The notes under the pieces: model-generated
Database searches by the model: none
What the model was told of the DNA's origin: nothing
Seen by the model: the letters and a program-made list of their open reading frames with translations, nothing else
In this document: positions 22,370 to 33,966 of the stretch, piece after piece
Position numbering within the stretch: the first letter of the stretch is position 1
Layout of the letters: the number at the start of each line of letters is the position of its first letter
Translations under genes and position numbers: made by a program
Assembly (NCBI GenBank): GCA_038380435.1
Contig: JAWZYU010000011.1
Span: forward strand, 77,249,501 to 77,313,500
From: Ryuthela nishihirai
Taxonomy: Eukaryota; Arthropoda; Arachnida; Araneae; Heptathelidae
Reading direction: 5' to 3'
Length of the DNA: 64,000 nucleotides

Positions 22370-22920
22370 TTGCTGAAAAAAATTTAGTTTTGTTCTGAAT
22401 GGGACTTGAACTTACATCTCCTGAATACATGCCAGGTGTTCTACTGACTAAATTAACAATGGCTATCTCATTTTTCATCAATTTGTAAAACCTAAACTTT
22501 CCAGTTTTTTGCTGCTCATGGTGCCATCTATGATTTGGAACAGGTAACCCAATTACCACAAATGATGTCGAATTATTAGATAATGAATCACATTATTGAT
22601 GTTATTAATGCAAGATCAGTAGTTACAGAATTACTTGCATATATAGAATTCAAGAAATATTTTTTCACAATGAGTGGGACTCAAACCTTTATCCTGAATA
22701 CATGCCAAGTGTTCTAATTATCCAACTATCAGCAGCTGGCTTATTTTCCAGCAATTTACTATATATCTTCCCATTTTTGCTACTCATGTAGCAATTTATG
22801 TTTGGGAACAGGCAACCCAGCTGTCACAAATGTTGTTGAATAATTAGATGTTAGTCAATCACAATATTAGTGTTATTTATGAAATAATCAATAATATCAA
22901 TGAAAACTCTCAGAACTTGC
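22370..22920 (-). repeat. Tandem pair of tRNA-like SINE units
   Basis: On the minus strand each unit carries a tRNA-like head (GTTCAAGTCCCATTC at plus 22397-22411, and a diverged equivalent near plus 22675-22690, with CCTGGCATGTATTCAGG-type arms). A shared body follows, containing GCTGCTCATGG or GCTACTCATG and GGTAACCCAA or GGCAACCCAG. The head resembles the arms of the inverted element at 46703-47000. Confidence 0.6.
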
Positions 22921-23275
22921 AAATAATCCCAATAACAATTTTTTATCACTACTTACTCCATTGAACAAAATTAGTTCTCAAATTAATGATAATGTTCCTT
23001 ATCTCCTACGCATTTCAGGGAAACAAACATCTAAAGGAATGCAGCCAAAAATTTTAGTGAATATTTCATGTACTTAAAAATAGCATAATACCTGTTACTG
23101 TCTTTATATAGGCAAAAAATATGCCTGGATTTCATTAAAAATTAAATGTATTCCTTTATGCCATATAGCAATATATTGTAAAATAAAATTTGTGATTTCT
23201 ATGCAATTTTCTAGTGATTCCCACTCATACTGTGACATATACCTACACCAAAAAAAGTGCATCGATAATTTATAT

Positions 23276-24440
23276 TGGGTTGATGCCAAAGTAATGGTAA
23301 AAAACATGAACCATGCATTTGCTGTTGTCAGAAAATGAGCAGCAGTCTTGTAAACATTGCAAAAGACAGTGCCTGCAGAGCTCTGGTATCTAATGACATT
23401 CTGTATCTACATTTAGTCCACACAAGAGGAAACAGCCATTTCACAATCGCGATGCAAGATGTGTGTATTTGTTCCATCATGCTACACCAATTTAAAAATG
23501 GTGTTAAGTGTCCTGGAGTGTTTACATAAACTGTGCAAACTTATGGGGACAAAACCCCTGTTACAGTGGTATGACAAGTTCCAGTCAAGTGACTTTCAGC
23601 TCAGAAACGACCTCAAAGCAGCTGACTGGTGGAGTTGAACGCTGACTATTTAAAGAAATTACTGAATGAAAATCCACGTCAGACATCCAGGGAATTGGCA
23701 CAGCTACTGAACAATCAGTCCCTTGTCATTCGATATCTTCAAAAGTTGGGTTACGAGTCAAAACTGGATACCTGGATTTCCACATCAGTTGTCACAGCAG
23801 AACATGGTGACTTGTTACACTGTATGTGCTTCATTGCTTGCTCAGGAAAAGGCCAATGGTTTTCTTGAGAGAGATTACAAGGGATGAAAAGTGAATCATT
23901 TATGATAAATTTAGTCCTTAAAAGATCACGGTGTCAAGCAGGAGAATCATCCCAGGCTACAGCAAAACTTGAACTACATTCTTGTAAAGTGATGCTCTAT
24001 TAGTGGGATTGAAAGTGTATCTTCCATTATGAGCTTTTAATTCAGTCCTGAACCCTCAACTCGATGTCTACTGTTAGCAGTTGGGCCACTTAAGTGCAGC
24101 ACTAAAGGCAAATGCTGAACATTGGTAAACAGAAAAGATGTTGTGTTCCACCAGGACAACACAAGGTCCCATGTTACATTACAAACACACTAGAAGCTGC
24201 GAAAATTGGGTGGGGAAATAATGATGTATCACCCACATTCAGCAGACCTGGCTCTGTCAAATTTCCATCTCTTCCAATTCCTGAACAATTTCATTTCTGA
24301 TAGAAAGTTTTGGAATGATGAGGTAAAAGAGTGCATTGCCGACTTTGTTTCCATGAAGGACACTAAGTTTCTACAAACTTGTAGATCAATGGAACATGGT
24401 CATATCTACTAATGGTAATTAGCTCTTGATCAATAACACA
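23276..24440 (+). pseudogene. mariner-family (DD34D) transposase relic
   Basis: The left part begins with GGGTTGATGCCAAAGTAATGG, close to mariner ends. The HTH region is recognisable (LKKLLNENPRQTSRELAQLL near 23640-23710, LQKLGYESKLDTWI after). The catalytic part lies at 24112-24412: a QDNxRxHVT-like stretch near 24150, then PHSADLALSNFHLFQFL near 24220, where the third catalytic Asp has become Asn. Many stops and frameshifts. The 3' TIR was not clearly found. Confidence 0.75.
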
Positions 24441-24543
24441 CTAGTTAATTATGGGAAGGATTATTCTTCCATGTCTCGTGTTTTCCCATTACTTTTGCAT
24501 CAACCCTACAGTAAATGTTATAGAATCTACTGATTTTACTTAC

Positions 24544-24654
24544 CTGACAAGTAGGACACACAAATCCGCTCATATTCTCAATAACACCTAATGCAGTGAT
24601 CCCAGCTTTTTGGCAAAAGGTAACTTCTCGTCGTACATCATTTACAGATATCAC
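24544..24654 (-). CDS. NUBP2: NUBP2 coding exon (VENMSGF and CxxC segment)
   Basis: A 111-nt, 37-codon exon read on the minus strand: [18 protein letters not shown], then [19 protein letters not shown]. Vertebrate NUBP2 reads closely here (DVRRE, ENMSGF, CP-C). The two Cys of CPTC are the conserved pair that holds the bridging 4Fe-4S cluster in the NUBP1-NUBP2 family. Splice sites are TTTATAG before GTG and a strong GTAAGT donor after CAG. Both borders are phase 0, fitting the upstream exon end (TTPQ). The preceding intron is about 29.9 kb and the following one about 19.5 kb. Confidence 0.95.
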
Positions 24655-24699
24655 CTATAAATTTCATTAAAACTTTCTCAGCCCTTTCTTTGTAATTCC

Positions 24700-24908
24700 A
24701 ATAAATATATATATATGGTTGTCTCTGATATGCTTGATTAGATTTTATTACAAGGGTAATGTTTTACAGTAATCTGATCAAGCATGCATCTGACAGCATT
24801 ACAAAATATGGCATTCATAAAATATGAAGATCCAACCACACTATATAATCTTGTTTCCTATAGTAATTAGACAAGTGTGAAAAAAAAAATTTGCCTCCCA
24901 GATTAACA
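24700..24908. other. Intron sequence with TA microsatellite, no gene
   Basis: Short TATATATA run near 24707 and an inverted AATCTGATCAAGCATG-like patch; nothing coding. Confidence 0.45.
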
Positions 24909-24947
24909 TGAGATCTTGTTACACACTAGTTGCTCTACCAGTTTTTT
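24909..24947 (-). repeat. tRNA-like SINE head fragment (family D)
   Basis: The minus strand reads ACTGGTAGAGCAACTAGTG followed by a GTAACAAGATC anticodon-arm-like string, as in the fragments at 40650 and 41030. Confidence 0.5.
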
Positions 24948-24968
24948 TTTTTACACTTTAAGGGTTAA

Positions 24969-25205
24969 CCCTTAAAGTGCTGGAAGACAATGTAGTTCCC
25001 AAAGAACTTTGCTGCAAGTTTTTATATTTTTACTAAAAGAAATTTAACTTTTAAAGTTTTTTTAAATTAAACATTAAAATTAACAAATTACATTGTGTAC
25101 AATAATATGACCAAGTTCTGTCAATTACTTACTTCAGAATAAAATTCTACAGCTCTTTAAATTTTCATATTCAATAGGAATGAAATACAATCCAGCACTT
25201 TAAGG
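24969..25205. mobile_element. TTAA-targeting MITE (237 bp)
   Basis: Inverted ends CCCTTAAAGTGCTGG (left) and CCAGCACTTTAAGG (right), with TTAA at 24965-24968 on the left. Another end in opposite orientation (CACTTTAAGGG) abuts the same TTAA, forming a 26-bp palindrome at 24954-24979. TTAA targets and CCCTT ends are typical of piggyBac-like MITEs. Confidence 0.7.
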
Positions 25206-25389
25206 AAGGTATATTCTCTTGAAGCACTACCATCTAATTCAAAGTGTCAGCATACTTATGCACTAATTTTGTCTACCAATGTTGAGCTATGTTTCAGGTG
25301 GAGTTTTTTGCACCCATGGAGCAATTACAAAATGCACTGTAATTACTACAAAATGACTCACTGTGTTAGTGAGATTCATTCCTTCTAAT

Positions 25390-26575
25390 CAAATTGGGAT
25401 CTGCAAATGGTTGTTAGATATACACTGGAAAGAGAGCTATGTCCCAATCCCATGATGATTTAGAGAACTGACCAGACCTTGCACCTAAAGTCTAACACCA
25501 CCATCTCATAGTGGAGGCCATCAGTACCTTTCGAAAAAGATGCTCTCTTGAGGAAGGAAATGGAATGGGAGAGCTGCAAGGTCAGTATGGCCCTTTTTTT
25601 TCAACCCTGCTGATGAGTGGTCAACTAAACAGTCTTGGTACTCACCATATATATATCAACCTGAACAGAATAATGGCTCTGAACTTGATTGTGAATCCTG
25701 AATTTGCTGCACTAGTGAAACGTTAGGGAAAATCTTTCACTGTGTTTTCTGTTTGTTTGTGGGGTGACAGCCCAAGTGAATAGATTCACGTGATGCATTT
25801 TATCGACTGGTAGATAATCCTGACTGATTACCTGGATACCTGAACCCTTGCTTCTACAGGATCATCAAACCTATATTGGAGAAGTCTTGCAGTGTAGATG
25901 GCTTCAGCCTTTAGTAGGGATGGGAACAGCTTTTTGCACCATGCCTGTGATTATGGGGCTATTTGATATTGTCAGCACTTCCTCTCTCAATAAACACGGT
26001 TTCTTTAAACATTCGACTAGCCATATTCTCTCCACAATTCCACAACTCTCTTGGAATGTAAAAACTCTGCACAGAGATTATTCTTTTGCCATCCTCACAC
26101 AAGAATTCCACCTTTACAACCAATATTATTCCAGGCTTGCAAGACACCAGATGGACAGATAAAATTTCTATTTCCAGGGAGGGAAGATTGAAAGCATTTT
26201 CAAGGCATGGGTTTGTTTTTCAGCAGACATGCTAGTGATGTTCTCCTAGAATCTGAGTGCATTAATAAAAGGTTTCTTACAGCTAAATTTCAGACAAGCC
26301 TTAAAGACTTCAATGTTATCTGTTGTTATGCCCCCCCCCCCCCCAAACACACACTTGGGAAGTTGATGAGGATGAGAAAAATAGTATTTACACACAACTT
26401 CATGATATTTTGAATTCTGTCAAAAAAGGAGATATTATCCTTGGTCTATGCAACTTCAATGCTCAAGATGGTACTGACTCTGACCTTTGGGGAGGGGGTA
26501 ATAGGTCCCTTTGGTATTGATAGCTGCATTGGCAATGGGAAATGTTTCCTTCAGGCAAGTAAACTTAATGGTTGC
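25390..26575 (+). pseudogene. RTE-clade LINE fragment (copy R4): 5' leader and endonuclease
   Basis: Follows the 5' leader of the intact copy from about 25397 (TGGAAAGAGAGCTATGT, GGCCATCAGTACCTTTCG), then the endonuclease start (LFDIVSTSSLNKHGFFKH near 25958) and GYEC/INKRF-type blocks to the GDFNA region near 26440. A C run interrupts the frame at about 26329-26344. Similarity ends near 26570. The catalytic D has been lost (LCNFNA in place of LGDFNA). Dead. Confidence 0.88.
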
Positions 26576-26823
26576 ATGTTGCACCTCCTTTGACCTTCAG
26601 AACAAACTTGATTCAGTGCAGGAATGTTGTACCATGCAGAAATTATTGTGCCACACAGTTGCTGAAATTGGACAGCAGCACAGTCTCACTACAAACAGCC
26701 CTTTCTACCACATTCAAAAGATGCTAGATAGGGTCATCGACATGTTCCTGGAACCATTTGGTGATAATGCACCTGCTCACAAGGCATGTTTCATGCTGAA
26801 TTTGTCCATCCAAGTGAGGATTC
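26576..26823 (+). pseudogene. Possible Tc1-like transposase fragment
   Basis: Contains FGDNAPAHKACFM near 26758-26797, like the second-Asp motif of Tc1-type transposases. Nothing else is conserved. Confidence 0.35.
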
Positions 26824-27299
26824 GTTGATTGAGGTTTTATGGCACATTAACTACTAAGACTATAATGCACCAAACAAGGTAAAAAAAGAAGGTAAAAGAC
26901 AGATAACTTTCAACCAAGGTTAAAATCAAATGCAGTAAAAAGTAAAAGATAAAATTAACAAGATGTAAATAATGCAAACAACAATAACTATATAGATACA
27001 AAACATAAAACCAGCCCAGGTATAAAAGACGCAGGGCAGACTGCAAAGTAAATAACAAATCCATAAATTTACAAATTTTTATAATAATCTATATACCATA
27101 AAAAAAACTGGGAAGTAAAAATATCTTATATTTTTTATTTATTTATTTAAAAAAATAAAAATTAAAAAAAAGAGCAGATAAAAGATGTCTGAGTGTAAGA
27201 GGCTCGGACATAAAATTGTAGAAACTAAAATATATACATGGTTCAATGTTAAAACATGTACATTAGATTCAAATATGTTTAACAGATAAAATGATGTCA

Positions 27300-30200
27300 C
27301 AAAACTCACACTTAGGTTTGTCGTCAGCCTGTAGAAGAAATAAATGACCTAAGTGGAGCTCAGCAAGTGAAATTTCCTTCTTGCGAATCCTACAAAAACA
27401 TGACTGCCATGGTTTGACAACAGGTTTGATCTCAAAGAGCTTGTTCGCAATCTGTTCTGACTAAGATCTCTGCCAATGTGCAGGGAGTTCGAGGGCAAAA
27501 TGCTGACAGAAATCCAGATATGGAACTGGAAACGAGATCCAGAATGGGGTATAACTGACTTTGCAGCAGTATCTGTCAAGTCATTGCCCTTAATACTGAC
27601 ATGACCAGGCACCCAACAGAAGAGAACGGTAGTGGTGGCTGCCAGACAATGTAGCTGCTGGCGGATCTCAGGAAGAACAGGGTAAGGCCGATGCCTCACC
27701 AAGATCAAAGGCCTGTAGCAAGCTAAGCGAGTTGGTGTAAAGCATAAACTTAAGATAATGCTCCAGGGCGAGGCTGATAATTTCATCTTCACTCTGCAAT
27801 GAAGATGGAATACTGCAGTAGGATCTGATTTACAATGATTATATCACAGCAGACCATAGCCAATCCCACAGATGCTGGACTTTGAGCCATCTGTGAAGAC
27901 AAGCAAGAAGTCTGGGTATTCAGCACGATAGCTGGCAAAGAGTTTTCAATACACTTAGTTGGGATTAAAGGTCTTCCCCGTACTGCAAATAGAAAAATCA
28001 AAGGAAGGGAAAACAGCAAGCAATGGTGGAAGTGGCTAAGCTGTCAACTGTGAGATGATATTGAGACTGGTGTTAATGTCTCGCAGGTAACCTCAGACAC
28101 TCAAACAGAAATGATGAATGGCAGTCAGCAGATTAGGTAAATCATCTCCCACTTGGGATAGAAAATGCAGTCCTAAGTATGATGGCCAGGCAGGGATCAC
28201 AATTTAGATGCATATTGTAGGGGCAACTGCTGATGCCAAATAGATAAAGATGCTCATCAGTCTCAACATAAAGACTGGACCAGTGAGGTGCAGAAGGCTC
28301 CCATGCAAACACAGAAAGCCCGATGGTGAGAGGGTCCAGCACTTTCAACTCCAAATCCCAGGTGGAATTGTACACCTAGGATCCATAGTCCAGTCTCGAT
28401 CAGACAAGTGCATAGTACAGGCAGAGCAAAGAACACTGATCCGCTCCCCACGAAAGAGAGGAGAGGACTTTGATGATGTTCAATGCCCACAAGCACTTGA
28501 ACCTGAAATGACCTATGTGTGGCAAAAAGATCAATTTCCGGTCCAAGATGAGATGGAGAAATTTGGTCTCCATCACAAATGGATTAATGTAACCTCTAAG
28601 CAATAACTCGAGTCCAGATGAAGATTACGCTTGGAGCAAAAGTGCACACAGGAAGCATAGAAGGCATTGCCTGTCAATAGCAATAGAATTGATATTGACA
28701 GCAAAAAGCATAACACTCAGGATGCAGCCTTATGGGTTGGGTTGGGTTGTTTTACCTCTGAGCGGCACTTTTTTGCACACCAGCAGCCTTATGGTACCAT
28801 GTTCTTGGGGGTAAGGCCGTGACAGAGTGTTACTGACATGGACAAGAAAAGAATATGATGATAAGCAGTTGGTGATAAAGATTGGCATGTGACCTCTCAA
28901 ACCAAAGGCATTGTGGTCACAAAGAATGCCGAATCTCCAAGCAGTGTCTTATGCTTTTTCAAAGAAATTGGACACCATGTGCTCTCCTTTTAAAAACGAA
29001 TTTGAGACATCTCAGATGGTCAAGAGTTGGTCATTGCCTGAAAAAGCCACACTGGGTGTTAGAAAGAAAGCTGTAGTATTTTAAATACCAGATGTATTTA
29101 GCATTTACCATTCTTTCCAACACCTGGCACATGCAGTTCATCAATACAATGGGATGATAATTCGAAGAAATCTTAGGATCCTTTCCTGGTTTGGGGAAGG
29201 CTAAGACAATAGCCTCCTGCCAGGAGTCCTGAAACTGCTCCTCAAGAGAAATATGGTTGAAAAGAGTGAACAGCTGATCCTTACTCGATGGTGAGAGATG
29301 TTGGAGCATGGCGTAATGGACACTCTGTGGATTGACAGTAGATGCACAAGAAGAGTGCAGAGTAAGGTGAAGCTCCTCCACTGTGAATGGCCTATTGTAA
29401 GACTCCAGACCATTCAAATTGATGGACAGTGGAGAGCGTTCTGGTTGCTCTTTGGGTCAGAAAAACTCGAGGGAATAAGATGACAAAGAAGAGATGGAGG
29501 AAAACAATTCCCCCAGATTGTCACCAATTGATTGGGGATCAGCAGTTGCCTGTTCATTTCGCTCCTGGATCAATAATGAGTGGGATGTATAATTCCCACC
29601 CATCTTCCAGATTTTATCCCACACCACCTTTGAAACTGGTCATGCAGGTGATAGAAGACTTATATTTGATCCAAGATTCCTTCTTGGTGTGGTGCCCAAC
29701 AAACCAGGCTTTCATCCTAGCACATTTCAATGCTTCAAGGTTGGGGGTGTTGGATATCTCCAAAACACCCTCCAAGCCTTGTTCTGAGCCTTGCAAGCTG
29801 CAGTGCAATTTGGCTACTATCACTGTTTCAGAAAACAAGGAAACTATGTCGAAGTTTGAGGAATGGTTGAAGCAGCTGCATGGACAATACAGTCTGTCAT
29901 CTCTGCCACTACTACATTGAGTGGCTCTTGACTGACAGACTGGTGGCCAAACTCAGAAAGGAGTTCGAATTCACTCCAGTCAGCCTGATCAAGCCTCCAC
30001 CATGAAATGCATGAATGGCTGCAAGACCCCCACCCCACCCTCCGGAGATGGTACTCACCACAGGGAGGTGGTTGTTTCCATATGGATTGTCCTCAACCTT
30101 CCATATAAAGAGTGCAAGGTTTGAGGAAGGTCTTACGGGAAGATGATGCTTCCGGGTGAAAGATATACGGTGCAGACAATCAGCGAAAACCCCATGAAGA

Positions 30201-30606
30201 GGCGAATGGCTACAACCACTAGAGTGATGGTGAAGGGTACAACCTGAAATGGAGAATGGTTGCTCAAAAGGATGGTGACATTAGTTTTCTCATTTTCCAA
30301 AACTGTCGTGTTAGCCATATTGCACCACAGCTCATAAAGCTCAGAACAAGGCTTGGGGGTGTTTTGGAGATATCCAACATCCCCCAACCTTGAAGCATTG
30401 AAACACGCAAGGACGAAAGCCCATTTTGTCCGGTGCAACATCCAGAAGAATCTCTGTGAACTGGACCATCTCCATCCCAGTCCCACCAAATTAGTGAAAA
30501 GTGCTGTGACTGGCTGCAAGAATATTTCCTTCCATGGGGTTTTCACTGATGCCCTCATCATAGGGTTTTTGCTGATTGTCTGCACTGTATTTTTGCAGGG
30601 ATACAC
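27300..30606 (-). pseudogene. I-like LINE ORF2: endonuclease remnant, RT, RNase H
   Basis: An endonuclease trace (VCTVYLSPGS near 30160, NPYGNNHLPVV near 30085) lacks the middle of the domain. The RT N-terminal part is open from 29417 to 29031 with FTVEELHLTLHSS, FPKPGKDP, SNYHPIVL and NTQCGF. The stretch with the catalytic YxDD box, expected about 28800-28650, is missing or unreadable. The post-RT part continues at 28600-28140 (SWGADQCSLLCLY, DPLTIGLSVFAWEPSAP). The RNase H C-terminal half is open from 27792 to 27349 (LFCWVPGHVSIKGNDLTDTA, with the conserved GHVxIxGNxxTD). Multiple frameshifts and stops: inactive. Confidence 0.82.
28736..28782 (-). mobile_element. 47-bp SINE-A tail insertion with a perfect target duplication
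   Basis: Contains only the last part of SINE-A (GTTGGGTTGGGTTG through TTTTTTGCACAC). The 12-bp duplication GCAGCCTTATGG flanks it at 28724-28735 and 28783-28794. A severely 5'-truncated retrotransposition event inside the I-like ORF2. Confidence 0.93.
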
Positions 30607-30683
30607 AAATGGGCCAGTGTGCCTGAAGGGGGCCCTTCCTCTTCTGGAATCTACAACAATTCAATTATAGGAGTGTGGCCATC

Positions 30684-31900
30684 TCAGGACTTAGAGGAGT
30701 GGGTCGACATAATATTCCTATTCATCTTAACCACTGCAAGGAACAGTTTGACAAATAGGCGGTGATCTGTATCCATGTCTTTGGAATCATTCAAGGAAAA
30801 CAGCTCGGTGACCACTTTTGCGAAAAGAGTTGTACTTTTTGGCCCCAGTGGGGGAACCTTCGGCTTGGAAGGTCTGAGGACAAGAAGAAGGAAGCCTTCA
30901 GAGGTGGAAGTGAAAGGCTGTATAACAGGTATGGAAACTGGGATTGATGTCGATGTAGACACAAACCTTGGTTTTGCTTGTGTGAGGAAGTACTTTGCAA
31001 TAGGCGAGAAAGATTCAGTAGGTGGTAAACAGATATCAGTCTGCACTGCCACGGAAATCACTGGAATGATGGGCTTTCCAATGACTGCAGTGGCATAAGA
31101 AACCTTGTCAGGTGGTGCAAGTGGTGCAGCAAGTTTTCTCTCCTTGGGATAAGAAATATTGTTGATGATTTTGGGGTATTGTACATCTTTTTCCTCCTTC
31201 CACTTGGAGAAGTTTTGGGAATGTGCCAGATGGCTGCCATTGCACACACAGCTTGCCTTGTCTGTCTTGCAGTCAGGATTCAGATGATCCCGGCTGCTAC
31301 AGCTAGCAGAGGTGGGTTTGCCCAGGCAAGCTGTGCGGGCATGACTGTATCTGGCATTGAAAGCAGTGCAGAGAGTTAAGTGTATACATTCATACCTAAC
31401 AATGCAAATAGCCTGCCTTGATGGAAGAAGGCAGTTATGGTGTGTTGAAGATTAGAATCAGTACCTGGATGGGTACCAATTTACAGTCACAACACGTTGA
31501 AACCCAACTTTATTGCATTGTATAACCTTGTTGAAGTCTTGTTAGATATGGCTGTTACTCCTAAGGGAGTGAGCTCTGAGATTTCCTCCTCAGTAACTTT
31601 GATAAGTCCCACCACTCAGAGATTAAACCCCATGAGGAATTCAATGATTTGTGGGAATGACTGTGATGGCCACCCCACCAATCACTGTAACCTTAAAAAG
31701 CAGTTCCGAGTGTTGGGAGCAAGCAGTCTCATAAGCAAGTGCTTGATGATTTTTGGTAAACTTGCAAGACCTTCCAAACATTTCTGTAGGAAAAATGGGG
31801 TCATGACCCCAATTACCTGATCGCCAGTGGAATGGATGATCAGCAATATTACAAACAAAGACACAGACAAAGGAGACGATGGCACAAATAATGAAGATTA
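30684..31900 (-). pseudogene. I-like LINE ORF1 (Gag-like, zinc knuckle)
   Basis: Blocks in order: GVMTPFFLQKCLEGLASLPK near 31810-31755, LYNAIKLGFNVL near 31520, a Cys-rich segment around 31330-31230 (CSSRDHLNPDCKTDKASC then CNGSHLAHS, the spacing of paired CCHC knuckles), FSKWKEEKDVQ just after, and a Pro/Ser/Thr-rich C-terminus to 30684 (VSYATAVIGKPIIPV). Nucleic-acid-binding proteins of this type coat the element RNA (family knowledge). The last 187 codons are open; the N-terminal half is broken by stops. Confidence 0.75.
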
Positions 31901-32250
31901 TGAAACAGATGGGGGTTCGGGTCTGGCACTCTTGTTGACATTTATCATATCAATTGCATCTCGTTTTTTTAATTTGTGGTTCAGTGCCCATGGTCCCCAC
32001 CCTCCATGGAGTCCAACAAGCAGATGCCCAGTCGGGCACTTTAGCCACAGAGAGTGAACCAAGCCCTCACAAATAAAATAAAGGGAAATAAAAAGAAATA
32101 AACGATCCTGACAAAAAGGACTAAGAGAAAAAATAACAAAAATTGTGAAGAACCAAACTGGCCTCACTGAATAACGAGAACTAGACGTATAAAAATGTGT
32201 GGGGAAACTTGCGAACCTGTACCAGGACGTGAATGGCAAGGCACGCACCA

Positions 32251-32544
32251 TACTGCATAGTTGGCCCTAGAAGGTCCAGCCCACCAATCAACTGGTCCTG
32301 GGGGCCCACCCAAGGAACTCCCATTTATTTGAAGCAGAGGCCAAAGCAGTGTGTAGCAGCAGCCCTCGAAATTGCTGTCCAGCCCTATCATGAACAGCCT
32401 CCCAAATGGCAAGACTGGCCAAAGGGGACCCTGCTAGTAATGAACTGGAGAGAGGAGACAAGGACCCCTGAGCAACTACCAGGATCCTCCTTTCCAGGGA
32501 CATGGGTCTCTGTGCATGGCAAACAGTCAATCACAAACTGGGCA
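32251..32544. other. LINE leader or flank, no separate gene seen
   Basis: Moderately GC-rich, open by chance on both strands. It lies between ORF1 of the I-like element and the SINE-B pair. Confidence 0.4.
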
Positions 32545-32553
32545 AGCAGTTAG

Positions 32554-32592
32554 GACCCTGTGAAGGTACTCGAACCAGTGGTGCCTTCACAG
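32554..32592. repeat. Small inverted repeat
   Basis: CCCTGTGAAGG and CCTTCACAGGG separated by 17 nt. Confidence 0.7.
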
Positions 32593-32697
32593 GGTGGTTC
32601 CCTTACCACAGACAAGAACATGCATCGAGGGGTCCAAGTAAGGATAAACTGTAACCAAAAGGGATAAATTTTGTCAGCAACAACATTCAAATATGTT

Positions 32698-32945
32698 GTG
32701 GCACCTCCTGATGACATGTAAGGTGCTCTGACCACTGAGCTGCCAGCCACTGATCAATCTCTCCTCTACTGCTGATGTTATGCTACACACTATCTGATCA
32801 ATCATTGTCTTTTGAACGGCTGGTAACTCAGTGGTCAGAGGACCTGACATGTCATCAGAAGGTCATGATTCAGATCCTACCCAGCTCAAGACAATTTTTC
32901 TTCTACACCCATCTTCATCCTGTTACGTCATCATATTCTTATGCA
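32698..32945. repeat. Divergent pair of tRNA-like SINE-B units around an 80-bp core
   Basis: The left unit is on minus (CCTGATGACATGTAAGGTGC, GACCACTGAGCTGCCAGCC) and the right unit on plus (GGCTGGTAACTCAGTGGTCA, then GATTCAGATCC as a B-box-like string and an ACCCAGCTCAAGACAATTTT body). The core between them (about 32745-32817) reads CACTGATCAATCTCTCC to CAATCATTGTCTTTTGAA. The same configuration recurs at 35196-35490. The right end runs into a 40-bp minus-strand RTE fragment (about 32934-32975, ATGCAGCCCATCTGGTGAAA). Confidence 0.8.
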
Positions 32946-32975
32946 GCCCATCTGGTGAAACCCACATGTACCTAA

Positions 32976-33125
32976 ACTGAGATCCAATTTATTATTTATT
33001 AATTATTATATTTATACATAATTCTAATAAGTAATATGCCACATAACCACATTATATAGTGTAAATCAGGTTGACCAGCTCTTTGAGTATCAGTTCAAGT
33101 TGGATTGAGCATCAGAATTGGTAAA
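32976..33125. other. AT-rich spacer
   Basis: Contains a TTATTATT-type tract; no gene. Confidence 0.4.
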
Positions 33126-33941
33126 ATGAACGACCTGAGTAAATTTTAACATGGCATGATAGTTGGTTTTAGGCATGCTGGTTCTAGAATCTCCCAAACG
33201 GCCAACCTCCTGGGTATTTCACACACAGCCATTTCAATGTTTACTGAGAATGGTGTAAAAAGTAAAAAACTACCAGTGATTGACAATCCTGTGGACAAAA
33301 GCAGCTTGTGAATCGGAGGGGTCAAAGGAGACTGCCAAGAATCTTGCAAGCGAACAGATGGGCCACAACCTGGCAAATCAAGCAGAATTAAACATTGGTG
33401 TTCAGAAGTTCATCTCCGAATGCACCATGTATCAGACATTGTCATGACTGGGCTACAACAGTTGCCAACCATGTTGAGTGCTGATGTCAGCGAAGAACGT
33501 GAAAGCGCATCTGAATTGGGTGCAGGAACATTGACACTGGATGGTCAAGGATACGTAATAATATGAAGTGGCAATCCCGGTGCACCGCAATTCAGACTGC
33601 ATATCACCTTGAGGGAGTTGCCACAAAACCACATCAACCATCTAGGAACATCCTATCTCTATACGACCTTCATAACATTCCTATCTGCGGGTGAAGACCT
33701 GTAGAAGAGAGAAACAACAACTGTTTAACAGCCTGTCTGAAGATATAATCATCGAGGTGCAGTGAGTGGGCTTTTTGAATTTTGAAATCTTCTCTTGCCA
33801 AATAGAACCAAATAACTCACTGGATTTAGACCACATAATTTCCAATACAGATAAGATCTTATTTTAGAATTTAGATGCCTAAATTTCATAAGATGACCTA
33901 ACTATTTGCATGGGGAAGCTATCATGATGGAGAGTCTTCAG

Positions 33942-33966
33942 GCCCTACTAAGTCACACTTAGTAGG
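33942..33966. repeat. 11-bp hairpin, 3-nt loop
   Basis: CCCTACTAAGT, CAC, ACTTAGTAGGG, at the left edge of the GC-rich insertion. Confidence 0.75.

Larger units (their letters stand above)
26824..32250 (-). mobile_element. I-like / RNase H-bearing LINE, decayed
   Basis: Read on the minus strand: ORF1 with zinc knuckles (about 31900-30684), ORF2 with endonuclease remains, RT and RNase H (about 30606-27300), and a 3' UTR ending near 26824 with a GTGCATTATAGTCTTAGTAG-type string. Two ORFs plus a C-terminal RNase H suggest the I/Jockey group. The 5' end is approximate; the region 31900-32250 looks like leader. A 47-bp SINE tail is inserted at 28736. Confidence 0.82.

Noticed and set aside
28250..28606. 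Plus-strand ORF of 118 codons as a host gene
   Set aside because: It is the opposite strand of the I-like LINE ORF2, which has recognisable motifs on minus.
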